64,000 bases of DNA from Pollenia angustigena (GCA_930367215.1 OV884059.1:24080945-24144944), one strand, 5' to 3'. Shown: positions 21,376-33,939, counted from the stretch's first letter. Made by a program: numbers and translations. The notes: generated by a model not told the origin, from the sequence alone.

Positions 21376-22073
21376 TCTATATATATAAAATAGGATGTGT
21401 GTATGTATGTATGTAACGTATGGACTTTAAAACGGCTGGGCCGATTTTGATGAAATTTTCAGAAAATCTTCAGAATATTCAGGCGGGTGACACTGTGAAG
21501 TCTGATTTTTGATTTTAGGTCTGCGGGCGGAGGGGCGTGGCAAAATCCACTTTTCATATTGCACCACCAATGACATCTACATATATAATTTGAACGATTT
21601 TTTCTTTAAAATGATCGCCATGGTCCAACTTAGATTTATACGAAAAGAAAATTTTGCACCGCCCACTTTTTTCGATTTACCTAAAATCAAAAAACGGCGT
21701 CATCGATTTGATTAATTTTTCTTTCAAATGTTCGTATTAATCCATTTTACGTTTTCATCGAAAGAAAAATGTACCACGCCTACTTTTACGCCCACTTTTT
21801 TATTAAGTGCATAACTTGAGAACGGCTTGACCGATTTGGACGATTTTTTCTTTAAAATCATCGTCATGGTCCAACTTAGGTTTTTACGGAAAGAAAATTT
21901 TGCCCCGCCCACTTTAACGTCCACTTTTTTTAGATTTGCCTAAAATAAGAAAACGACTCCATCGATTTGACTATTTTTTCTTTCAAATGTTCGTATCTTT
22001 TTAACGGATTTTAAAAATCGAACGCAAACATTTTTCCTAACTAGGACAGGACAACGTCTGTCGGGTCAGCTAG
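21376..22073 (+). mobile_element. Helitron-like non-autonomous element
   Basis: It lies between A and T, begins TCTATATATATAAAA, and ends GTCAGCTAG after a small hairpin (GACAG-loop-CTGTC), fitting the Helitron rule (5'-TC, 3' hairpin and CTRR, inserted at AT). The interior has three diverged copies of a block with CGATTT, TTTTTTCTTT, ATGGTCCAACTTAG and CGCCCACTTT. There are no Rep/helicase coding blocks. Confidence 0.55.
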
Positions 22074-22337
22074 TATTGAAATATAAAACAATGCCATATG
22101 GGTATTTCCACAGGAAAGTTTTTTAAATAGTTTCTCAAAGAATAATTTATAAAATTGGGGTATTCACAAGGTAGTCATAAAGTTGTGCTGTGGACAAGCG
22201 CTTATATAGATTTCTACTATACAGCTATGACGAATCAATGAATAAAGCATTAAAATTTTTATTTCGTTTGAAACAGAACTATCAGGGGTGTGCTGAAAAT
22301 CGAAAGAATTTGGAAGTTGTTTTTAATACACTTTAAA

Positions 22338-23028
22338 TCTAATTATACCCACACCACAATAGTGGAGAGGGTATTATGCATTTGTGCTGATGTGTGTAAC
22401 GCCTTAAAATATTGCTCCTAGACCCACCTTAAAGTATACCGATCGTCTTTGAATCACATTCTGAGTCGAACTAACGATGTCCGTCCGGCTGTCTGGCTGT
22501 CCATGTAACCTTGGTCGCAATTTTGGAGATAATTTGATGAAATTTGGGTCATAGGTTTTTATTAGCAGAAGGACTAAGCCTATTGAAAATGGGCCGTAGG
22601 ACCACGAGGGAAGATAGGGGGAAATTTCTTCCTCTCAAAAACTATCAAACCGATTTCAATGAAATTTAAAACATAGATAGAACCATATCTATATGGACAC
22701 AAAATGTATGCACTTTTTAAAAAATAGGACCACGAGGGGAGATAGGGGCAATTTTTGCCTCTCAAACCGATTTTAATGAAATTTAAAACATAGATAGATC
22801 CATATCTATATGGACACATTAGCTATACAGTTTTTCAAAAATAGGACCACAACGGGAGGTAGGGGGCAATTTCTGCCTCTCACACACTTTCAAACCGATT
22901 TTCATGAAGTTTATAAACATAGATAAATCTATATTTATATGGACATATAAGCATGATGTGTTTTTAAATACTGTGGTGTAGGGTATCATATGGTCGGGCT
23001 TGATTGACTATACTTTCTTACTTGTTTT
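22338..23028 (+). repeat. Dispersed repeat with three internal copies of about 120 bp
   Basis: Begins TTATACCCACACCACAAT and ends GACTATACTTTCTTACTTG. Inside, CCGATTT(C/T)AATGAAATTT then AACATAGATAGA then CATATCTATATGGACA recurs at about 22650, 22770 and 22895. Related fragments are at 655-740 and 43555-43687. The family is not identified; no ORF. Confidence 0.65.
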
Positions 23029-24376
23029 TGTTGTAAAATTCTGTTTAATAGAGAAATCTATATATAAAGAAGTGTACTCTTTGATGTCACTACTAACTGC
23101 AAAAATGGGTCGACCTATTGAAACCATGGCATTTAGATTTTCCTATATATTCCCATACAAATATCAACAAAATGCCCTCCATTTTCCATATTATGATTTT
23201 TTCTTGTCTCTTGAAAAGTTACCAAACCATAAATCGTAAGCCTAATGTGTACAATGACATTCAGAATAGATCTTAATACATATATATTAATATATAGGGC
23301 AAAACGGGTAAAAGCTACCCCTTTCAATATCTTCTTTACTAATCAACCGATTTTCTTAAAATTTTGCAGGCAAATAGTGTTAAATCTGGAAGGAAATATA
23401 GCCTATAATTTTTATTATTCAGTAAGAGGGGTAAACGCTCCCCCTCCCTATATCTTCTTAACTAATCAACCGGCATTCTTAAAATTTGGCATGCAGACAC
23501 TGTAACATCTAAAGGAACTTTAAGATATATATTTTTTGGAAATTAGTGCAAAAGGGGTTAAAAGTCCCTCTACCCATGTCTTCTTAATTAATTATCTAAT
23601 GATAGGTTCCAGTCTGGAAGGAGCTAAAGGCTATATATGCCTTCTAAATTAATCAACCAATTCTTTTGAAAATATATGTATTTTTTTTTTCTCCGGTTAT
23701 TCTACTTCGGCTTTGCAATGGTACACTGTTGGACATTAAAAAATGTCTGTTTACGGCTTAGATTTGGGCAAGCCATCGAGCTTATTTATGTTGGCTAAAG
23801 ATGGACTGACAAAAATATCGTACACGCAGTTGCTCTTCGTATTAAAAATTGATTATCTCTGTTTAATTTATACTGATACTTCAGTATTAAAAATACATCA
23901 CTTTTTTATGTTAAACTTTTGAAGATGTAATGAACATAAATAAACAAATTAATGGCTATTGTGTATGTCATCGCCGATCACGGTATAAAGCGCTTTATTC
24001 CTCTTTCTGTCACTAGAAATAAGTTATATTGCAAAACAACTTTTGCCGTGACAGATAGTATTTGTATAATATTTGTCATAACATTCTTTTATAACATAAA
24101 TCTTTAAAAAAAAGGACTTTTAAAATTTTTGCGTTTTGCGTTTTACGTTTACGATTTCCAGCACAGCCTAGAATATTTCTTTTAAACAATTGTTAAATAT
24201 TATTTAGGACATTATGATAATATGACTTGATAGCACACCTTGTGAATTTATATTTTAGTGTAGAATGCAATTAAGATAAAGAGAGGAAAAATTTGGCCTA
24301 CATGGGTCTAAGATACAAGATTAATTGCTTAATAGCATTACGTGACACTTCTGTTGAATTTGTTTATGAAAACGAA
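23029..24376. other. Intergenic; low-confidence open frame at 23743
   Basis: Around 23290-23620, three diverged blocks share AATCAACCG and TTCTTAAAATTT(G/T)GCA (tandem repeat of about 130 bp). At 23743 an ATG opens a frame starting MSVYGLDLGKPSSLFMLAKD with better than average codons, but without splice support or recognised homology. Confidence 0.35.
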
Positions 24377-24516
24377 TCAGCCTTATTCCGGATGTCGTTG
24401 TCGTAATCGATCAAGTCGTTTTTTGTATTAAAGTAACACACAAACAGTGTTCTTTAATCTCTTACAAAAAACGACTTGATTGATTACGACAACGACAACA
24501 GGAATAAAGCTGAATG
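24377..24516. repeat. 140-bp hairpin, probable MITE
   Basis: The arms read GTCGTTGTCGTAATCGATCA and, reversed from the right, GTCGTTGTCGTAATCAATCA, extending to about 55 bp per arm with a 30-base loop. It would fold into a long stem. Confidence 0.7.
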
Positions 24517-25014
24517 AGTCTCTAATTTTTAAAAGATCGATTCATTATTGACCATAAACGCTTTAATACGGTATTGATACAACAAGAAGTATTTTCTATA
24601 TAAAAAGAGTACTTTTTTAAACCCAATGGAACTTACGAAACAAACTGTTATACGGCTTAAGAAACAAGAAACAAGCATGAGGGACAATATTCATGACGTA
24701 ATTTCCAGGAACCACTGATATCGACTGGAACCACTGAGCGCGCTGGTGGAATCCTGGATGTTATTAAAAAAAAAAAATAAGTCGAAGCTCTTTTGGCCAA
24801 TTTCATTAATTTATTTAAATGTCAATTTATGCTTAAGATTCGTTTTTCATGTCAAATAAAATTATATTGAAAACTATATTTAAATATGAATTGATATTTA
24901 TGTATGTAAATAGAAATGGTGAAATTGGCCTATAAGTCAATTATGTTTGAAATATGGATGACATTTTGGTATTTAATTTTTTAATTAAATTTAATTATAT
25001 GGCTTGTTTCAATA

Positions 25015-25135
25015 TTTTTGGCTGGGTTTTTGAGATCTCAGTTAAACTAGGTTTAGTTAATCGGAAAATAGATTTGTGCCGCCATTACTAAGTTCGTATA
25101 CAAAATTTTGACGAAACAGCTTAGTTTTGCTTAAA
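25015..25135 (+). repeat. Dispersed repeat, inverted copy at 52253-52375
   Basis: GAGATCTCAGTTAAACTAGG, GATTTGTGCCGCC and TATACAAAATTTTGA are conserved in order in the reverse complement of 52253-52375. About 85% identical by eye. Confidence 0.65.
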
Positions 25136-25254
25136 ATGTTGGTCTTTAATGAAATAATAAAATAAAATAAAAATCACATTTCGCCGAAAAAAATCCGAGT
25201 TTCAGACTACGTTAAACTAAGTTTAAACTTAATCCACATCTCATAAACCCGGCC

Positions 25255-25665
25255 TAAGTACTATTTTGCTTTACACGCCACTGTTTAGCGAACGCAGCAA
25301 ATTCCTTATAATAAAATGTACAAAATTAATTTCACTCCTTCTTTGCTTCATTGTCGTTAGAAAAAAAAAACAATTGAAGTAAATAATATGACAGTAAGAT
25401 AATAAATTTCACTCTTGCTTCGCTTATTTACCCGTAAAAAAAGTAGTAAAGCAAAATAAAATTTCACCAACTCAATACACATCAGTACGTATACGTATGC
25501 AGCACAAATAACTTAAGAAATATGGCAAATGCGGCACAAAACAAAAATTTTCTCTTTTAATAAACGACTATTAATTTCTAAGTTCGTTAATTAACCTTCA
25601 CAAAAACTAACATTTTTCCTTAAAGCAGTGGTGAAAATACAAGAAAATTTTAACGGGTTCACAAA
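25255..25665 (+). repeat. Dispersed repeat, inverted copy at 7640-8030
   Basis: See the matching blocks listed for 7640-8030. Just downstream, 25750-25845 also matches the reverse complement of about 56800-56890 (TGGTTGCTTAGGCCAG and ATCATCAGGAAAC). Confidence 0.6.
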
Positions 25666-25849
25666 GTTTTTCTTGGGCGTCAAAAAATTAATTAACAAGA
25701 TTTCGTTTAAATGTGCTAAATTCCCATTTCATACTATTGCTAAACTGAAATTTATTGTTGATGGGATAAGCTATTCCTATGGGCATTTCACTGGTTGCTT
25801 AGGCCAGATCATCAGGAAACTTCATCCAAAGATATTATACAAATAAAAC

Positions 25850-27761
25850 TGTTAAGCAAATAAGAATTATAAACACCAGTTTAACTTGTAACAATATCTA
25901 AGCTTAAGCAAAACAACAACAACAAACAGTGAGTTTATCTTTTCTTACAGTCCCGACTACAATTGTTCATTCTCAGAAAACTTCATATAAACCATTATTG
26001 TCGTTTTTCTCCACTACGACGACTTTTTTTGGCATATGCGCCAAACCAATAAAGAGCTAACGATTTGTTAGAGCAAAATATAGTTTTTTAATTAATTTTA
26101 TGCGAACAGTTTTTGCAGGCTAATATTAAAACAAATCACTTTTACTTATATAAATTATTTATATTCGAATCTTTTTAATAACTCCGCCCAATTTCCAGCC
26201 ATTAGAAGGGTATAACCCAACCTCTAAAGTTGTATTAAGTTTTTTTTCTTTGTAAAAAAAAAGAAAATTTAAAATAATTTTCTACAAAGCAAATGTGTAA
26301 CCACATATCATTATCTAACCGGCAAAGGATTTACGCTTAATAAAAAAAGCTTACATACAAATAAATTTAAGCTTTAGAAAAAAATGGTAAATGTACATTA
26401 ACATTTTTTTTAAACTGTAAAAATATGCAAAAAAAAAAATAAATTTACCAAAAAAGTATGCAGCACTTAATATAAAAAAGTAAGCAAAAATCTATTAAAA
26501 AAAAATATGAGGAGTACCAAAAGCATGGGACACATTATATTTAAAAAAAGAATGAAGAAAAAAAAATTAACATTGTCAAGAACCCCACCCTCTATAACAA
26601 CAACTATATCTAGTGATATCACAGAAATACTGAGTAAAAAAAAATACAAGGATATTAAAACAACTGCATATGCAAATAATACGCGCTCATTATGCGCATT
26701 TGCCGCAGGATATACAACATATAAATAAAGGTTGTTGTAGTTGCTTTAACAAGGCAGGCATTCAGCAGTGGCATTTCAACCCACTCCTGTTTTGCCTTAT
26801 CAAGGAAAAAAAGCTAATAATTTTAAATATATTTTTTTTTATAAGCAAGAAAAAATGTTTAATGCAAGGCTAAAAAAGGACCCTCTCTAACCGAAAATAA
26901 AAAGAAAAAATAAAAAAATTCTAAATTTTTTAATGTTAAACGAAAAAACGCATGCTTATGAAATTTATTTGTTTAAAATATGTGTTTGAAAAAAAAAAAA
27001 AAAAATAAAAGAGGAGAGACAAAAAAAGGACATTTTACACACATTATAATCGTTGACATAAAGGAAATGTATGAAATCACAAGAACTAAAGGAAAACAAG
27101 GAGTTGCAAAAAGCTGAAACCTAAATGCATTTAGTTTTACCAAGTGGGTGTTGTATGATGATACATCTTCTCAGGGGTTTTATATAATTTTTTTCTTCTT
27201 TTTTTCATACAGACAAATACTTACATTTTGGTTTCAATATTTTATGTTATAATTTCTTTTAGTTTTTTCTTATTTATTTATGCATTTTTTGTAGCAGTAC
27301 GAGAAGGAGAATAGAAAAGGTCAGGAATATAGCAAAAAGTGTGTTTTCCCTAAAAGCGCGGTTACCAAAAGTTCTTTTCAATTAAAAATTTTTTTATAAA
27401 ATAAAAAAGTTTGATTCATTTGCACCAGCATACAAATTAATAGTATTAATTAAACGTTTAATACATTTGATTTAATTTTTAATTCAAACTGATTTTATTT
27501 TTGATTAATTCTTTAATTGAAAAAAACCGTGGTTAATACAAAATCAAAATTCCGATTGTCTGGGATGCCCTGTAAGTGTCCGGTCTTTAAAATCCTCTGA
27601 AAACCTTTTCTTCGCGATATTTCAGGGCCAATCGTGAACCGGAAGTGACTGTTAAAGATAATAGTGTAGCTGCAACAATGAACTATGTAGTGAATGGAGC
27701 AAGGCGAATTCATTTTACAGATGGAGTTGAAAAATCAGCTGGGCTACTTTTTCCTTACTTA
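25850..27761. other. AT-rich intergenic; nothing convincing
   Basis: Long A/T runs (for example 26985-27005). At about 27530-27720 the composition is more balanced, with possible coding character on the plus strand (ANREPEVTVKDNSVAATMN in one frame), but no start, splice sites or known domain could be assigned; a transposon fragment is likely. A CAAGGCGAATT end fragment lies at about 27702. Confidence 0.35.
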
Positions 27762-28235
27762 AGCTCCTCATACACTAGTGAATTGTACGTCTGATTTGTT
27801 CGTGTTCCATTTATCCTTACAAGATGAACAAATCACAAAAACCTTAAACGTCAAAAAATATATTTTTTGAGAAGCAGATGATGCAATTGCAATTTTAATA
27901 ATTTATTTGTGTACCCAACAACAAAACAGATTTTAAAAAAGGAGCAAATAGACGAATGACGGGCTTTTAAGAAAAAATAGGCGATCAAAGGTAATTTTAT
28001 TTAAATATATGGAAATTACATCTCCGCAATAGAAACAATTTGACGTTTCGTTGTGCACTAAAATTAAAAGAAACTTGTAAAATGTTCGCGAACAAGCCCA
28101 GTAACACATCGAACAAATCACAAAAAATTTAAAATTAACGATTACTTATGATTTGTGAACGCACAGCCCCATTAACATGTAACAAGACGTCAAGCAGTAA
28201 GAAATCACACGCACAAATCAATCGTGTGGACAGCT
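27762..28235. mobile_element. MITE family D, copy 2
   Basis: The left end is AGCTCCTCATACACTAGTG and the reversed right end AGCTGTCCACACGATTGATT. The flanks are TTA on both sides. The interior shares reversed blocks with 15080-15734 (for example CAAATAGACGAAT and TCTCCGCAATAGAAAC). Confidence 0.7.
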
Positions 28236-28328
28236 TTAGAGAAAAAAAGTCAAAAGTTAATCACGTTTTTTGTCTTATCGACCAACTAAAGCAACAATTA
28301 AAATACATAGTTGTTTTTTATCATTAAC

Positions 28329-28411
28329 CTGTGCAACATAAGCATCCCTTAATGATTGTGCAGAAGATTCTTTAAGAGCATCTTCCACTTGATGCATCAA
28401 AAACCTCAAGC
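28329..28411 (-). CDS. Candidate internal exon, minus strand
   Basis: An acceptor (AATTTCCTGATAG) precedes 83 bases, two phase bases then 27 codons, ending at CACAG before GTTAAT. The peptide begins LRFLMHQVEDALKESSAQSL and ends RDAYVAQ: balanced, helical and coding-like. The donor is weak. I do not recognise it; it is not the missing Nup88 N-terminus as far as I can tell. Confidence 0.35.
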
Positions 28412-28730
28412 CTATCAGGAAATTAAAATTAGCAGATCTTTAATAGATTTTAGTTGACCAAGGAGGAGGCACGGACTGTTTATGTGTGAAGTTTGGGGAT
28501 TATGTTGTGGTATACCTGCACTGGTCTTGAAGCAGTGCTCTTCGATGCTAACACGTCCCTTGGCAAATCTTTTCAGTATTTTATACCATGCCGAGAAATT
28601 TTCCGTCTGTTGGAAAGTTGCTAATGTAACTCCAATTTCTTAAAAAAGGCGTGGCTAATAGCCCATAAATTACCGCCAAATTGCAATTTGTTATCGGCAC
28701 TTTCCAAAGTTATGGAGAGTATAGTTAATC

Positions 28731-29697
28731 GGTGGGGTGTCATAAGGCCATGGGACATAAAGCCATATGGCGTCAAGTCCCATTCCATTGAGACATAAGG
28801 GCATATGCCATTAAGTCTCAATATAATGGGACTTAACGCCATAAATTTTTTCCGAAAAATGATCCATATTTTTGATAATGATTGCATGTCACCCTATTTC
28901 ATGTAAAAATGCATTGTTGTTTCATGTCGCTCAGTTTTATGTCAAAAATGGCGGTATGAACTAAGTCCCCAATGAACTTTTCTCCTCTATGGTATACAAA
29001 ACTGGCTTCGCTAACTAAAGCTTCTCTGCATAGCCGGCCTTCGGCCGGACAAGAGGATGTTCTCCTCTATAAGACCGGCTTCGCTAACTAAAGCTTCTCT
29101 GTATAGCCGGCCTTTGGCCGGGCGCAAGGATTTTCTCCTCTATGGTATAACAAAGACCGGCTTCGCTAACTAAAGCTCCTCTGCGTATTCGGCCTTGTTA
29201 TACCATAAAAGAGAAAATTCTTGGCTCCCGCCCAAAGGCCGGCTATACAGAGAAGCTTTAGTAAGCGAAGCCGGTGTTTGTTATACCATGGAGGAGAAAA
29301 TCCTTGCGCCCGGCCGAAGGCCGGCTATACAGAGAAGCTTTAGTTAGCGAAGCCGGCCTTTGTTATACCATAGAGGAGAAAATCCTTGCGCCCGGCCGAA
29401 TGCCGGCTATACATAGAAGCTTTAGTTAGCGAATCCGGTCTTTGTTATACCATAGATGAGAAAATCCATGCGCCCGGCCGAAGGCCGTCTATACAGAGAA
29501 GCTTTAGTTATCGAGCCGGTCTTTGTTATACCATATAAGCATTTGTAACGCAAAAAATCAAATGGGACATTAAACCATAATGGCTTTATGTCTCATTCTA
29601 TTAAAATTGATATGAGACTTAAGGCCATAGCAAAATTATGGCTTTATGTCCGTTTGAATTGAGACATAAAGCCATAATGGCTTGTGACACCCCACCT
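28731..29697. mobile_element. 967-bp MITE inserted in the LINE, carrying an inverted satellite
   Basis: Inverted ends GGTGGGGTGTCA and TGACACCCCACC; flanks AGTTAATC (28723-28730) and GGTTAATC (29698-29705), an 8-bp TSD with one difference that matches the broken LINE reading (S-I-V-N, V-N-H-H). Sub-terminal zones repeat GACATAAAGCCATA and AGTCCCATT in both orientations. Confidence 0.8.
28975..29535. repeat. GC-rich satellite: three forward and four reversed monomers of about 85-90 bp
   Basis: Monomers contain TTCTCCTCTATGGTATA, CCGGCTTCGCTAACTAAAG and CTTCTCTG(T/C)ATAGCCGGCC. Copies from about 28975 to 29195 are in one orientation and those from 29196 to 29535 in the other, so the block can fold into a stem of roughly 200 bp. 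GC content is far above the surroundings. Confidence 0.8.
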
Positions 29698-30205
29698 GGT
29701 TAATCATCATCTTGTCAAATTTTTATAGTCAAAAGAAGCATAAAAGTACCTGGGTGTTTTAAAACGGTGTATAATACACTTCATTCCAACTCCAACTCTT
29801 ATATGTGGGCCGGTGGATCAAAATCTATTTTGGAGTTTCCCGACCGCGTAATGAAGAGGGCGAAGGTTCTCATTGGTGACAGAAGAGTGTCCAATTCTAT
29901 TGACTGCCTTGAGCACCAATGCGACGTTTGGTTGTAATTGCCTGTTTTATCGTTACGACAATGGGATGTGTTCTGATAATATTAGGGACTTGGTTCCCGA
30001 AATCCGTACGTTTGTTCGATACACGTTTTTCCTCAAGAGCCCGGTCTTTTCATGCAACGAATTTCAGGGACTGTTAGTTGGTGGGATAACTATCCTGCTG
30101 GATACTTCCCTCACATTAAACATGAATAAGTTCAAGTCGAATGCTCGCAAGCACTACTCCCTCTATCCTCCTATTGTCCTGCAGACAGTCTTTGTATACT
30201 GTTGA

Positions 30206-30949
30206 CTAACAGAAGCTGCATTTACCGTGAGGGTTTCATTTACCTGGCTCATATCCCAGGGATTAAGTACTAGATTTAGTATCAATAATTACGAACAAAA
30301 AATGCTACCAGTGACATGTTAAGAGTGTGATATAGCAATAACCCTTGATACCCACAATAACTTCCAAAGTGAGTAAAACAGTTGTGAGACTTATTTTAGC
30401 TTCAATCCAATTACATACTTCGAAGTCTCCCTACCTTCTTACAAAAAAAAAAAAAAAAAAAAAATATCAATTTAATCTCTGTCACATAAAAGCAAGATCT
30501 AATCACTTCTACTTTCGATCGGAATTTATTCTGTAACAGCCCTGTCTGTTTCGGTATCTGCAAGATCTAAAAAAAATAGGACTACCGCTACTTAGGTGTC
30601 GTAGTAAAAGAAGTTTTTGAGTTACCAAGTAACTCATCCTCTCGTCCGTGTATCAGTTTTTGGGTTCTCAAGCTATGTTTTCGGTCCAGTCTAAAACCGT
30701 TCTAAAGCTTGCAGTCCCCTGTGAATAAAATTATCATCCACGCCAAAAAAGGACGTTTTTTAAGCAGCACCATTAATATTCATGGATCAAATGTGAAAAA
30801 GGCTAGCAGCATTTTTATCAGAAGATGAAATGACATCGTTAAAACAGTTTCAATCGTACTTGACTGATCTACAGAATACCTCTTTCCTCTCTGTTGAGGA
30901 GTACAACCAACAACTCGAAAAAAATAAGTTTGAAAGCATGTCAATCAGC
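30206..30949. other. Intergenic; no gene seen
   Basis: Contains an A tract at 30441-30462. Possibly the degenerate 3' part of the LINE. Confidence 0.4.
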
Positions 30950-31450
30950 CATTAACATTCGAGCTGTTATAGACAAAAGTAATTCGAATTGCTGTTTTTC
31001 TGAAAAAAAAAAAAAAAAAACGGTGTAGAGATATCTGATTGGATTATTCTAAGGATTTCAGAAGAAACCCCCTCCCTCCCTCCCCCCCTCGAAACAAAAG
31101 ATTGCAAGCAACAAAGGTCAATTAGCCAAAGATCATCACATTCGAGCTGTTAACGACAAGAGTAATTCGAATTGCTTTTTTTTTTAAAAAACTTGCGATC
31201 TGGTGTAGAGATTTCTAATTAGACTATTGTAAGGATTTAAGAAGAAAACCCCAGGGTTCTCCTTCGAAGAGTTCACCCTCGAAACAAAAGATTGCAAGCA
31301 ACAAAGGTCTATCAGACAAACATCACATTCGAGCTGTAAACGACAAAAGTAATTATAATTGCTTGTTTTCCCAAAAAACTTGCGATCTGGTGTAGAGATA
31401 TCTGATAGGATTTCCGAAGAAACCACAGGGCTCTCCCTGAGTGTGATAAA
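30950..31450. repeat. Tandem repeat, three units of about 185 bp
   Basis: CATTCGAGCTGT begins units near 30955, 31139 and 31326; each then has GACAA(A/G)AGTAATT, GGTGTAGAGAT, AAGGATTT or GATTTCCGAAGAAA, and CTCGAAACAAAAGATTGCAA. Confidence 0.75.
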
Positions 31451-32584
31451 GCGGGATGCTAATGACCCGATGCCATGGGCAATCAGATATTCACTAATTT
31501 TCTGCCCCATTCTGTATGTCCTGTTTTACATTTTATATATTATTTTATTCGCAGATTTTTTTTATGCCATTCTCTCAGTTTATTCCAACTCATATAAAAT
31601 GTCCATTGAAACATCTTTCATTATGTAAATGCACGCTTTAAATATGTACAACCAAATGTGATTTAAGCATTTTTTTCCTACTTTGTTTTTTAGTTTATAT
31701 TTTTTTTTTTCAAACATACTAGATTTTATTTCTTGTTAACAAATCGTGGCATTTGTTTTCCATTTTTTTCCTAACATTTGCTGTGGCACACATGATGTGA
31801 AAGAGAAGAGGATTTTTTATTTCATATACTTTATTTTTGTTAAAATTATATTGCAACTGGGAGTTTGGGATTTATACTTTGCCATTTTTCATGTTAACCG
31901 TTGGTCTTGGTTAAGTTTGTATTTTTTTATTGTTTTGCTTTTTTCGTATTTGGACCAACTCAATTCCTTGTTTTGCCTTGGTATTTTGGAAAAAATTAAA
32001 CGTGTTTTATCTTTGACTAAAAGCTGCTGTTGTAAAAATATTAAAAGCACGTCCTAAGTCTACATTTTGGTCATACTAAAATATAAATGATTTAAAAGGC
32101 TTGTTTCAAATTTTTTTTTGTCTACAATTGTCAAAGCGCAGCCAGCCAACAACACACATGGAACTCATATCAAGGTTTTGCAACAACACGCACCTTGTTT
32201 TGTTCTTGTATAATGTGTCGATGCTCATGGGAAGTTGTCAAAGTTTGTGAAAAAAGCAAACAGGAGTTGTTTCAGTGGCTTTTTAAATTATCACATACTA
32301 CTTATTTTAGACAAAGAAAAAAGAAAAGAGTTTCGAAGATTTAAAAAAAATAAATTTTTCGAAAATAATTTTGAAATTTTTAATATATTTAACTATAAAT
32401 TAAATAGTTTTTAATATTTAACAACAATAGGTTTGAGTTTCTAAATTCTGAAGCAAACCATTTTTATATTTATTTTTATTATTTTCCAAAAAAAAAAAAA
32501 AAAAACAAAATAAATTTTTTTACTGCCTGATTTTAAAAGTTCTTTTATTTTATATGACTTTAAATGACTGACTAAAAAAATTAC
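31451..32584. other. Intergenic, AT-rich; no gene supported
   Basis: A 103-residue open frame at 31746-32057 is Phe/Ile-rich, as expected from T-rich DNA, and has no recognised domain. Confidence 0.4.
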
Positions 32585-32830
32585 ATTTTGACAAAAAAAT
32601 TTACATTTTCGAATATTTTCTAGCAACACCACTTATCGATTATAATATCGAAAGTAAATAAATATGAATTTTTTTTTACGAAAACATTTATTTTCTAGGA
32701 AAAACATTATTTTTAACAAAACAATTTTCGAACTTAATTTTATTTCGAAATTGAGTTCGAAAATATTTTCGAACATACAAAAAATATAAATTTTAGCATA
32801 TAAAGCAATGTTTTATAAAAAAAAATTATT
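32585..32830 (+). repeat. TTTTCGAAC-rich direct repeat, copy 1 of 3
   Basis: The shared order of blocks is TTTACATTTTCGA, TTTTCTAGCAAC, ATAATATCGAAAGTAAA, ACAAAACAATTTTCGAACTT, CGAACATACAAAAAA and AGCAATGTTTTATAAAA. It recurs at 34770-35720 (split by a LINE) and 37460-37720. Confidence 0.65.
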
Positions 32831-33422
32831 TTTTTTATCAAACAAATTAAATTTAAATAATTATCAAGGAAAACAAAACATACATAAATATTTCGATAGC
32901 AATAGCAAATCCAAAGTTTTGAACGTGACAGTCGTATGCATCAAAAATGCAATAACATTTTAAGCAACTAATATTTTATCGTTCTCCTTACCCTTAAATT
33001 AAAGCACTAAGAAAGCACTGCTATCTATGCTAAAGTTTGTGGAGGGCGCGATTCTAGGTCAAAGATATTGGCAAAAGAAGTAGCAGTTCGAATGTGAAAA
33101 AAATAGAAGTAGTTTTTGTGGCCATGTATAAAAAGGCGTAATTCAGCGAAACCTTGTACAATTTTTTAGTCAAACTACCTTCAGAATTTTACGTAGCAAT
33201 GTAACATTAAAATGTTTCTGGCTTGATTCCAAAATCTTCTGTATTTTTTTAAGCCAAAATCTGGGTCGATACCAGAGATCAGCAATGAGTATTGAAAAAG
33301 TGAGTAGAGCTAAATCATGACTCATAAATTCTTGTACTTATACGCACTCATTCTTATTCCAATGTTATTCAAACTCATATTCACTCAAAAGTTTCACTTT
33401 ATTCATCGTACTCATACTTAAG

Positions 33423-33868
33423 GTGTTATGATACTTGCTATTTTTTGTATTGGATTTTTTTAGGATTGACTGAATGAAACAACAAATGCGAGAAAGAACA
33501 AGAAATACAATTTGATAAAATGTAAACAAAACAAACCATACTGCCCACGTTTTTTCCCCACAAAAAAACCGTCATAAAAGCTAAAAATCGCAAAAAAAAG
33601 TTAAAAACCGTTTCTTTCGATCAAAAACTAAAAAAATTGGCAACAGTGCTAACAATTAATCTGGAAATGTCAATTTTAAGTTAAAAAATTTTATATTTTT
33701 TTTGACAGTCTTAGATTATTTATCGATAACACATGTATATTTGTTTGACTTTTCAAGATTTTTTATGATATAATCATACTCTTTACATTTAGTCAGTTTT
33801 CCTATGCAAATATATTTGCACTGTTCTCCAATATAGAAAAATACAAAAAATAGCAAGTATCATAACAG
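33423..33868. mobile_element. MITE nested in the hAT-like element at 33273
   Basis: Inverted ends share GTTATGATACTTGCTATTTT and continue to TTGTATT, about 28 bp in all. No coding capacity. Confidence 0.75.
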
Positions 33869-33939
33869 CTTTAGCAACATTTAAAGTGTTTGATTTAGAA
33901 TCTACTCAACTCAAATTGTATAGGCGAAGCAAAATGCGA

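Larger units (their letters stand above)
28486..30205 (+). pseudogene. Degenerate non-LTR retrotransposon (LINE) reverse transcriptase, split by an insertion
   Basis: At 28500-28640 one frame reads GIPALVLKQCSSMLTRPLAN and then CWKVANVTPIS, the finger region of a Jockey/I-type LINE reverse transcriptase, followed by a stop and a frame change to ALSKVMESIVN. After the element at 28731-29697 the protein continues with VNHHLVKFL, and from about 29800 with the C-terminal part (LFYRYDNGMCSDNIRDLVP). The central catalytic region (the YADD box) is deleted. Many stops; dead. Confidence 0.75.

Noticed and set aside
22338..23028. An LTR retrotransposon fragment
   Set aside because: No LTR pair, primer-binding site or gag/pol frame; only internal repeats.
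28329..28411. Missing N-terminal exon of Nup88
   Set aside because: It ends in phase 0, while the first visible Nup88 exon needs a preceding exon ending with two extra bases; the peptide also does not fit the family's N-terminus.
31746..32057. A 103-residue membrane protein
   Set aside because: Phe/Ile/Leu richness follows from T-rich DNA; no splice sites, no domain, no codon bias.
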